DNA of 64,000 nucleotides from Owenia fusiformis (lineage: Eukaryota > Annelida > Polychaeta > Sabellida > Oweniidae), in the NCBI GenBank assembly GCA_903813345.2, contig CAIIXF020000009.1, forward strand, positions 27,440,740 through 27,504,739. The letters are read 5' to 3'. How positions within the stretch are numbered: position 1 is the first letter of the stretch; every line of letters begins with the position of its first letter. The translations under genes and the position numbers were made by a program. A model generated the notes under the pieces. It was given only the letters and a program-made list of their open reading frames with translations, was not told where the DNA came from and searched no databases. This document shows positions 23,322 to 32,525 of the stretch, in pieces.

Positions 23322-24035
23322 ATGTTGAAATTTGCAGACTTACAGGTGAAGTTGAGCCCTCAGAGAAGTAAGAAGATCAGCATGGTGGCCAATCCCACAA
23401 TTGATCAACACTTCATATTTCCTAACCTGACTGGCCAACATATTACGTCTGTCGTCAACTCAAGACGCAACTCAACTTTGAGTAGAAAAAACTCGTTCGT
23501 ATCTCGATCAAGAAAGGTGTCTGTTGCAGCGGGCCACACCGATAGCAAGTCCTTTTCTGAAATGCCGTTTGACGATAATTTGAAAGTGCAACGTCGACAC
23601 GGCGATAATGAGATCCCAAATGACGCCATTAAACACCGTGTGCGCAAAATCAGTCTTCCGGCGCATCTACTCCATTCACCAGGCAGCAGACCATCCCCGC
23701 AGATACAAAGAAAGGTGTCGCAAATTGATCTAATAGAAAACTCTTCCGAAATATTCGACATGGCAAAATTATTAGATGAAAAGCTCAACATTGAGGAACT
23801 CGAAGAAGAATTCGAGGCAGATTCTGTATCAGTTTTGGAAAAACGTCTGCACAATTCTGAGACTCCAGACCTTGATAGGATTATTGAAGCGCATTCTGGA
23901 GAGAAACGTGAGCCTCATTGTCAGTTTAAGCCGAAAAGATGCTGGTGTACACGCTGCCAGATTATGTATAGATTACACAAAGAAAACGACGAAACGCTTG
24001 TGAATTGGGGACACTATCCATGTCATCACTGGTAG
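23322..24035 (+). CDS. Unrecognised Ser/Arg-rich protein with Cys/His-rich C-terminus (probable last exon)
   Basis: Open frame of 237 residues from ATG 23322 to TAG. I do not recognise the family. Seen: an N-terminal basic half with repeated R/K-R/K-x-S motifs (KKIS, RRNS, RKNS, RKVS, RKIS, RKVS), an acidic stretch (about residues 152-166, EELEEEFEAD), and an end with C-x8-C-x-C-x2-C followed by a final CHHW. The kinase-type motifs suggest an intracellular phosphoprotein; the Cys/His cluster could bind metal. TTTGCAG and CTTACAG just after the ATG look like 3' splice sites, so this may be a terminal exon whose upstream exons I could not find rather than an independent gene. It lies 2.8 kb downstream of the GPCR on the same strand; an alternative tail of that receptor cannot be excluded but nothing supports it. 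Confidence 0.6.
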   Translation: MLKFADLQVKLSPQRSKKISMVANPTIDQHFIFPNLTGQHITSVVNSRRNSTLSRKNSFVSRSRKVSVAAGHTDSKSFSEMPFDDNLKVQRRHGDNEIPNDAIKHRVRKISLPAHLLHSPGSRPSPQIQRKVSQIDLIENSSEIFDMAKLLDEKLNIEELEEEFEADSVSVLEKRLHNSETPDLDRIIEAHSGEKREPHCQFKPKRCWCTRCQIMYRLHKENDETLVNWGHYPCHHW

Positions 24036-24039
24036 ACGC

Positions 24040-24770
24040 CATCCTTGCTGCAAGGGTATTTTACAAGTATATAATTTGAGCATAAATGAAGTCCTTTGAA
24101 GAAGGATGGGTAGACGCGTATTTGATATCGATGTGACAATTGAATATTTTTGTGTTATTGGGCCTCTCTTTAAGTGCGTATAATGGAATTATCAAATCAC
24201 TATTGGTAAATGTGCATTGGCCAAATTTTGATCGATGGGAATAGGAAATGAGTCAAATGACCAATAATAGCCACAAATAATAGATTCGTGTTACTTCTAC
24301 TAAAATGAATGTTCATACGTTCAAATGTGACATACGTGGTGAAGTAAATGACCTAACAATAAATACGCACATAATCCCATATAAGTTGCAAGGTTTGATG
24401 TAGTGAGGCAACGTTGGAGGATAGTCTTTCTCGATCTCTGACCAAACACCTTACTTTTTATTTCTTACGAAATAAACGAGAACTTGAAGACAAGAGAGAT
24501 TTCCCTCATAAGTGAAAGTGTAAAGTTATGTCTATAGCTAAACGTTAGTACTATTATGTAAGTATACGTAAATTGAAATTTTGCATCTCGCTAAAACACG
24601 TACGTTATGATGCACATTTTATTCATTAATTCTAATATTCTTATTTCACCAAATATGAATAGCTTTTATCTCTAAATTCTTTGTTCATAATGTGAATTGG
24701 ACAGTAATATGACTTCATGCCAAGTTTCACTATGATTCCTTACCAATAAAAATGTCTAAACGAGATATGT
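24040..24770. other. 3' flank of the Ser/Arg-rich exon
   Basis: Non-coding. AATAAA occurs at 24358-24363 and 24471-24476, either of which could serve as the polyadenylation signal for the upstream plus-strand exon. Confidence 0.4.
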
Positions 24771-24776
24771 GTAATC

Positions 24777-24955
24777 GTGAATCGTGAATTTAAACGAAAA
24801 ATTCCAAACTCACAAGAGATGATCGAGATATTGGTTCAAATCTTTTGGACTGTTTATTTTCAATTTATAGTCGGTTATGATTTCAGAAAATAACAGCATA
24901 TTGACGTTTTCATTGTTCGAAAATATCGAGTTGCGATCCTAGGAGCCAATCCTCG
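24777..24955. mobile_element. Left-truncated copy of the CAAGGAGG inverted-repeat transposon
   Basis: Matches the right-hand 180 bases of the elements at 6530 and 13498 (AATCGTGAATTT through GGAGCCAATCCTC), with more substitutions. The left terminal repeat is missing. Confidence 0.8.
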
Positions 24956-24959
24956 TGTT

Positions 24960-25410
24960 AAACATTTATAAGAGGTTTATAAACACGCTATAAGTGCTAA
25001 ATACGAAATCTCTTTTTGTTCAATATTTTGCAAGTAGTTCAAATATATAGAATTTACGAGACTTCATTCATGTCAAATATACAATGTTTGTGGACAAAGG
25101 TTTAAGAGCAAACCAGAATATATAAAACCCCGTCATGTAATTTTTAAAATAGGGTCAAGTCAAATACGAAATTGCATTTTTCTAAGGAGAACCATTTGCC
25201 TTATTTTGACAAAAAATCTTCCCTAAACTGTTGTAGGCTTTCAATGTTCGACCAACCCGTGCACAAGTACATATCTCATCACCGTCCTCGTAACCCTCTC
25301 CATGCGCATACACCGATCCGTCTTTGTAGCACACTGAAAAATATGAACAACTGAATCGAAATCTCTTACTATTGATACTTTTTGGTGAGATTTTTTATAT
25401 ATCTTGCAGA
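24960..25410. other. Non-coding stretch
   Basis: Nothing recognised. It is the 3' flank of the minus-strand Kunitz gene. Confidence 0.35.
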
Positions 25411-25411
25411 A

Positions 25412-28400
25412 TTAATCAAAAACAAGGAATAAAAATGGCAAAGTGTCATCTGGCAAATGATTGCAAATGGCAACAAAAATGTAACACATTGTTACAGACG
25501 CAACACCGATTACTGAAAACGGTGGCTCTAAATTCTTGGTAGTGACCAATAACAAAAAGCAACAACAACAATTCCAACCTTTCTTGTTGACACATTTTTT
25601 CAAACAATTGTCTTCCGTGTTGAATGAGTTGGCATTTAGTAGACACCTGTTGTCAAGTGATCGTTTGCAGCTCAGCTCAACCGTATCAAAGTACCAATAT
25701 TCTCTTAGTGCTTTCCGTGTGTCAAATTTATCACCCATAAATGTATGGTTGCACGATCCCAAAACTGGCTTCAATGTGCATACATCTAAAAGAGGGATTC
25801 TGACAGATAATTATGTCCTAGTTGCTATAATTTTGGGCGAGTGAGTGGACGAAGTGATGTTTGCGCATGGTGAGTATATGCCCTTAGTATATGCTTTACA
25901 TGACCGCATGTATAATGGTCAAGCTTTTTTAACAATAAACTAATTGAATTCAATCTTTTATACAATTTGAATTCTAAAAAGATCGTTTTCGGTTTTGAGA
26001 GCAGCATATATTGCAAGTTGCAACGGTCTAAAATGTGGTTTTCGCACTAAAAACTAAGATGGTGTATAATGGATAGCGAAAGATTTACTTACGACATACA
26101 CCATTACACTCATCCAAAGATTCAAATAAGTTTGCATGAGCTGTTGTCGTGCACTTACTGACCCCAATTTTACGACACTTCCCAACCTTAGAGTTGTAAA
26201 AGACATCCCCATAAATGTGATCGGGTAGCTTTCCGGTAGCCTTACATTTGTGCTTATCAGGCAGAGATGTGCAAACATCTAACAGAAAAAGAAATCAAGA
26301 GCTGAGTCATTCTACAAACGCAGAATTCCAAACCTTTAGATAAAATCATTCCTTGGGATGATCTGATGCCCTGTGTTTGGAGATCGGAGAGTATTGGATG
26401 TACATTCTGATTCATCAGAGTTTCTCTTTATCTAAAGCTATCTCTGATCAAAGGGATACTAGATACTAGTAGAGACTTGGGATACAACAATGCGATGAGT
26501 AGGGTAATGCATGTAACGAAATACACAGAACGAAATTGAATTAATTATGGACTCACGTTTTGCACATCTCCTCTGACAGGCTAATCTTGATGGGAAATTG
26601 TTAGAATTTCCTCCACATCCGGTGTATGTGAATGGTCTACATTGGGGCACCAAGGTGAATTCTGGGTAATGCCTGATAACCGGGGCCTTTATAAAGTACC
26701 ATCTTGTCGATGGATTCGTCCCATTACATCTCTGATCGCCCTTGTCTAAGAGAGGTCCGCAAACAGTATCAACATCATCTACAGCGAAGATGTTTATGAG
26801 TACACTATTTAAGCTGTTTTACACATGGCGATTGCTTTCAAAGTTGAAAAGTCACCGTACAACACGCACAACAGAATGGCGGATGGCGATGATTTATTAA
26901 GTAAGTTCAGGGAACAGCGAATCTTGTTTAAATGATCGTTGATCGATGTATGTAGGAACAAAAGTACATAGAGTTACATAAATGTATGTATCCGTATGTT
27001 TTATTTTTTTTAAATAATGCATTCTTTGTTTTTTAATTCTTATTGTAATTATTCTAAAAATATTTCAATGAACAAGCACACAAGTGCCATCTTGTGTAAT
27101 ATGACGTTTCCCAATGATTTGAAATGGTCCGAAAGATTCATAAGACCTTTGAGCTGTTTCAATTTTTGTGATCATTTGTTCTTTCCAATCATATACTGTA
27201 TTCGTGGAACAGCTCTTTCCTGGTTCAAAAGTTATCTTGAAAATCGAATCATGGTCACAGAAATTGTTAAGAAAGATGTCTTGATTGATCAATTTACAAC
27301 TACAGATATTAGATATAGATCCGGTAAAAATAAAGTTGAATATGGTGTCCCTCAAGGTTCAGTCATAGGTCCCCTCTTGTTTATAATATTTATAAATGAC
27401 ATACATTTAATATCAAATAAACTAAACTTTGTCTTATATGCTGATGATACTAATATCCTACTTACCAATAACAATTTTGAAACTCTAGTCTCAGATATGA
27501 ATGCTGAATTAAAAACTGTTTCTAACTGGATGAAATCTAAAAAATTAACTCTTAATGTTGAAAAAACAAAATATATGATATTTAATAAAAAGAAGGATCC
27601 TAATAAAAACAATATTGTTCTCAAAATTAATGAACAACCTATAGAAGAAGTTAAAGAAATCAATTTTCTAGGTGTCATTATTGACTCAAAGCTGAATTGG
27701 CCATCTCACATAAATGCTATCTGTACAAAAATTTCAAACTTGATAGGCCTTCTCTACAAGACTAGACATAGACTGACTTTAAATACAATGACCACTATCT
27801 ATTATTCCTTGATATATTCCTACTTAAGCTATTGTAACCTTTTATGGGGAAATGCCATAAAAACTCTTATTCAAAAATTGTATGTTCTGCAAAAGAAATT
27901 CTTGAGAGATCACTTATTCTGATCGTCTGGCTCCTTCAGGACCTCTCTTTTCAAAACTGAAAATATTGAATATATTTGACATCAATAAACTACAAACCGC
28001 TAGCTTTGTTCAGAAAACTGTTTCAGAATCACCAGAATTTCCTTTTCAAAAGTTCAAACATTTATTTGTTCCAGGAACAGCAATTCATAATCATGACACG
28101 AGAATTAATAAGAATTTAACTCACGGTAAAAAAATTCAGAACAGAAATTGGAAGAAAATCAATTGAAACAAGTGGCCCATTACTTTACAATACTCTTTCA
28201 CTTGATCTCAAAAAGTCTAAACATATCAAATCATTTGAACGAAAGTTAAAGCTTGATTTGCTAAGTCATTATTAGATCTTCTTTGAAAAATGCTTTCTTC
28301 TCATTACTTGTATTTTATTGTGATGCATCTTATGCTTTGTCATTTTTTTTGTTTCCATATAACCTGACTGTTAATTTAATAAATGCTATATTGTATGTTA

Positions 28401-30857
28401 AACATGGAAAATATACACCCCTCCACCCTATGCAGACAGAGCCTGTGGGAAATATTGGGTGCGGAGCAAATGAGCGGAGGGTGCGGAGCTAACGGTTATT
28501 TTTGAATTCAAATTTGGGATATTTCTGAAACTAAGCCGTATTGGGACTTCAAATCTACCAAGATATGTGTATTTGACACCAAATATCAATACAATATTGT
28601 GAAAATAGTAGCGCAATTCATTCTATAGCGACGCAGTGTGCCTTAAACCTTTCCCAGACCTATATATTTTGAAATTATCCTTTTAATACTGAGTCCCCAG
28701 CATTCATAAAAAAATGGTGTTCAAGGTGCACTATCTATACAAATTATTTTTGCATCTTGGAAGCCAGGCAGTATCTGTATGATTTTATAAAAATTCGGAA
28801 ATTTTTTCAGATATGAGCCCCCTCTAAATATTGGGTGCGGAGCAGCTCCATAAACGTAGCTCCGCACCCAATATTTAGAGGGGCTCATATCTGAAGAACA
28901 TTTCCGAATTTTTATAAAATCATACAGATACTGCCTGGCTTCCAAGATGCAAAAATAATTTGCATGGGTAGTGTATCTTGAACACCATTTTTTACGAATG
29001 CTGGGGACGCAGTATTAAAAGGATAATCTCAAAATATATAGGTCTGGGAAATGTTTAAGGCATACTGCGTCGCTATAAAATGAATTGCACTACTATTTTC
29101 ACAATTTTATTGATATTTGGTGTCAAATACACATATCTTGGTATATTTGAAGTCCCAAAACGGCCTAGTTTCAGAAATATCCCAATTTTAAATTCAAAAA
29201 TGACCGTTAGCTCCGCACCCTCCGCTCATTTGCGCCGCACCCAATATTTCCCACAGGCTCTGTCTGCATAGGGTGCCCTCGGGGTGTCTTTTCATGTCAA
29301 TGTAAAACACTGTATTTGAAACATTTGAAATAAAATGAATTGAATTGAATTGAATACGTACCACTGGCTACCAGCTAGGCTAACTTTGTTAGATTTAATC
29401 CAGTAGCTGCTGTAACATAATATCCCTGCTTAATATTTATAGCATCACCACTTACTGCTGTTGCCTAGCAACATAATGAGCATCAAAATGCCTGAAGTTC
29501 TACCCTTTTTAATGTGTATTTTGAATGCTTAAAACTAACCCTAAGACTTAGTAAGAGTATCTTTCTCTTGTACAAACTATTTCTAAAGGGCTTGACTTAC
29601 TCTTTGATGTTAAGACATTAAGGAGATAATGATTCACTTGGGATGATTTAACATCTAAACTTTTCTACCCATTTCTCTGAGTTTGGATCATCTTAATGTC
29701 CATTAACTTTAAACTGATTAGGAAAAATTCTCCTGATGGAAAGTTAGTACTTTCTCCTATGTGATTAAGTTTAGAGTATTCTCTGCAAGGTCTAAAAGAT
29801 TTGATTCACTTTCCGCCAGCAGAATTTGAGAAAATTTAAATCTAAGACACCCCCTCCAACAGGTAATTAGCTTAAAGTTGAATCAGTATACACAAATAAG
29901 CAAGTACTTAGAGTGATGGAGGACTTAGAAATGCAAATATAAACATCGCAAACACTCAATTTATCAAAAGTTATTTATAAAAAAGGCAAAACCTATCGCA
30001 TTGTTGTTTTAGAAAAAAATCTGCATAAAGAAAATCTAGATAAAGACGGTCTATCTGTCCATCCAAATAACAGGATAAAATATGTCCAACGGTGCTATGC
30101 ACATTTTAAAGTATCTGTATCAGACATATTGACTCAACACAAAGAGAAAACATAAAAAGTGCAAAAAATAAATGGATATTATACAGTTGTATGTACATCA
30201 GACAGTTGCTGGATAATTATGTAAAATATTTGACATGAAAATGAACAAATTGGAAATAAAAAATAAACAGAGCACCAATCTGCTGACAGGTGAGTAATGT
30301 ATTTTTTGTATTATCATCCTCAACTCAAATAACAAACCATAACACATGAATCCCCCCCCCTGGATATACCCACCCAGAAATACATACGCTCACAAACATA
30401 TTCACTGATATTAGACTCAAATACTAGATACACCAAATTAGATTGATACAGGTAATTTTGATCCAGAATGATATTTAGAGTACTTTCATTTGTAGCTATT
30501 AGTATAATTTAAATTGACTTTGATGATTTTAATTCTACGTGTTAATGTTACGGCAATAAAACATTGTAGTGATGCTTGTGGTCAGATAAATACAGCATAG
30601 GCATTAAGCTCTAGCTGCTCCAGTAAGATTCACTGCCTGGCTTATCTTACTAATTACCTTATTAGATGTTTAATGTTAAGAAGCGCCAACTAGTATCTGT
30701 TTACATAACTACGATTAAATCTACATAGCTGGCAGCCGTACGTACCTGTTTTAGTCAAGATGTTAGGCAGCAGGTCATCTGTATCTACGGGTGCCATGGT
30801 TCGGTAAGCAACAATCACCGGATAGCACAGTGAAACAATGAACGAAAAGAGCATCAT
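25412..30857 (-). CDS. Secreted protein with three Kunitz/BPTI-like domains
   Basis: Predicted protease inhibitor. Exons on the minus strand: 30857-30746 (signal peptide from ATG-ATG, ending phase 1 at ACAG/GTACG), 26778-26557, 26278-26093, and 25785-25579 or onward to the stop near 25412. Each domain exon is phase 1-1 and has six cysteines in Kunitz order; domain 1 is the clearest (RWYF, QCRPFTYTGCGGNSNNF, ACQRRC), domain 2 has CKA then FYN, domain 3 has YWYF and NANSFN. Domains 1 and 3 have a longer segment than BPTI between the second cysteine and the aromatic core. The residue after that cysteine (P1) is Asn, Lys, Asn, so only domain 2 looks trypsin-directed. After domain 3 the frame stays open to 25412; a G/GT at 25579 could be a donor to a short last exon, so the C-terminus is unsure. 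The first intron (about 4 kb) contains a LINE. The exons are phase-compatible with the mucin gene upstream. Confidence 0.8.
27130..29354 (+). mobile_element. 5'-truncated, frameshifted CR1-like LINE with nested foldback
   Basis: Reverse transcriptase remnant of a non-LTR retrotransposon. Recognisable pieces: GIRGTALSWFKSYL-like segment near 27200, GVPQGSVIGPLLF (27345), catalytic YADDT (27437), LNVEKTKYM, the NFLGV segment, and the C-terminal tail ending KSFERKLKLDLLSHY with a stop at 28275. The frame shifts near 27920 and again near 28130, so it is a pseudogene. The 5' end decays upstream of about 27140. The 3' UTR runs to a (GAATT)n tail at 29336-29354, interrupted by a foldback element at 28424-29275. 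It lies antisense within the first intron of the Kunitz gene. Confidence 0.88.
28424..29275. mobile_element. Foldback element, 852 bp, 5-bp target duplication
   Basis: Two arms of about 420 bp are reverse complements (CACCCTATGCAGACAGAGCC at the left end, its complement at the right end), meeting at about 28845-28855 with only a short loop. The 5-mer CCCTC is directly repeated outside both ends (28419-28423, 29276-29280). No coding capacity. It sits inside the 3' UTR of the LINE. Confidence 0.9.
29360..30740. other. Intron sequence of the Kunitz gene
   Basis: No exon or recognised repeat; a C8 run near 30352. Confidence 0.4.
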
Positions 30858-30859
30858 AA

Positions 30860-32520
30860 GTAATATTCCCTGCACACCGAAATGTAAAATTTACCTACTA
30901 ATTACATAGTGAATCCTAAAGTGAGAGATGTTATACTAGTAAATCTCAGGAGTTCTCTCCGTTGACCCAAGGCTGTCGCCATATGATTCACGTCATCAAA
31001 TCTTTTTCAGATCATATCTTATGCTTGTCTGTCACTGACAGACCACGTTAATTAATGGAACAACAGATTTGCATGATTCTGTATTTTGAAATTGAATTTT
31101 CATCCATACCAAGACAATGTGGACATTTAGCATGAGGCAGAGGCAAGTACGTGACAGCTTGCATATCAACCCATCAATCACACCAAACTCCCACCAAACA
31201 AATTCTCAAACCACCCCATCCCGCCATTGATCGTAAAAAGACTGTGGTCGGAGTGAAATGTCCTAAATTACGGGCTACTTCGTTCATAAACAGCCTCGGA
31301 TGATAAGCCATCTAGCACTAGTGGATATCAAAGAGACCCTCATGCGAACTTTAACACCGTGTTTTATAAACGTCGAGAAATCGTGTTGTCAAGTCCCCCA
31401 GCACAATTTTAGCACAGAATAACATGTTGCGCATCCATTATCAGCACAGATAGAATGTCCTACCATGAATGCACATCACGCGCAGACCCTCAAACATTGA
31501 AGTAAACTATTAATTTTTGGCCAAATCATAAGTTAATTGTTTCATATTATATTGTAATGTTCCAGTGAGGGGCTAGTCTCAAATGCAGGCTTTTATCTAA
31601 TGGTGATGAGACAAAAACGATATGCGTTGTTTTCGCGTAGAGCTTTCGAAATAAGTTTTCAGCCCACTTATACTTCAACTTTAACGTTTAAATGACGGAA
31701 GCATCACTGGGGAGGAAGGTTTCTCAAAAGACACAAGGAAAGTACATTCCATTAGAAAAATGTCCTCGTTTCCTTATCGAGGGTATTGATTTGTGAATAT
31801 CCCATGTATGGCAGAATTAATTTTTTAATAATAAAGTTTTAATCATATTTTAAACCCGGAACTCACGAACTACATACTTGCCGAATATTCTGTTTTGATT
31901 TGAAGGGTGAAAGCACCCTATCTTCGTTTCCAGAAATTCTCCCCAGTGCGTATACGTATTCCAAATAACTTATTTCGAAAGCTCTCTATTGTAGCGCCCA
32001 CTACATGTCATTATTAGCCTAAAGAAGGTCAGGACTGTAAAAGCTGATTAACCATAGAAGATCTTCGAGTCATTCCGTTAAGATCCAGTAGCTGAAAAAA
32101 TAAAAAATATTTTAACAAATTAGGAAACCGCTCACTTTTAACAATGTGGCATTTTTCTGTTAAGATTACAAACTATTGAGTATAAGTATACTTATGTATT
32201 CCACACACGCATATGGGAAATGAATGTGTTAGATCTACATATAGTATACCCATGTATAACAAATATAAAAATATAATTAAATGAAACAGGATTGTTTTGC
32301 CTTTATATCTCCTATGATTGGATACCGAGATTCTCCACTGAATTAAAAAAGAAAGGGGAGTATTAAGAAGGGTTAGTCTTGCATAAGGTCATTGCATTGC
32401 CCCCTCGTTTTATATAGTGAAATAGATACTGGGAGCTCCTAGATCGAGTAGATGCCAGGGGCTTCTCACAAGATATGAAATGGTGTCAATTAAATATTGA
32501 TCACCTCTCGTAGGTTGCTA
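30860..32520. other. Region between the Kunitz first exon and the mucin gene
   Basis: Non-coding as far as I can see. 31170-31300 is a strongly diverged copy of the CTATCACACC inverted-repeat family (AATCACACCAAAC and GGGCTACTTCGTTCATAAAC are left). Confidence 0.45.
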
Positions 32521-32525
32521 CTCAC

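Noticed and set aside
25536-25844. 102-codon plus-strand frame
   Set aside because: Antisense to the third Kunitz exon, which has cysteine spacing and splice signals.
30690-30875. Start of the Kunitz signal exon at 30875
   Set aside because: That codon is GTG; the first ATG is at 30857 and gives a normal signal peptide.
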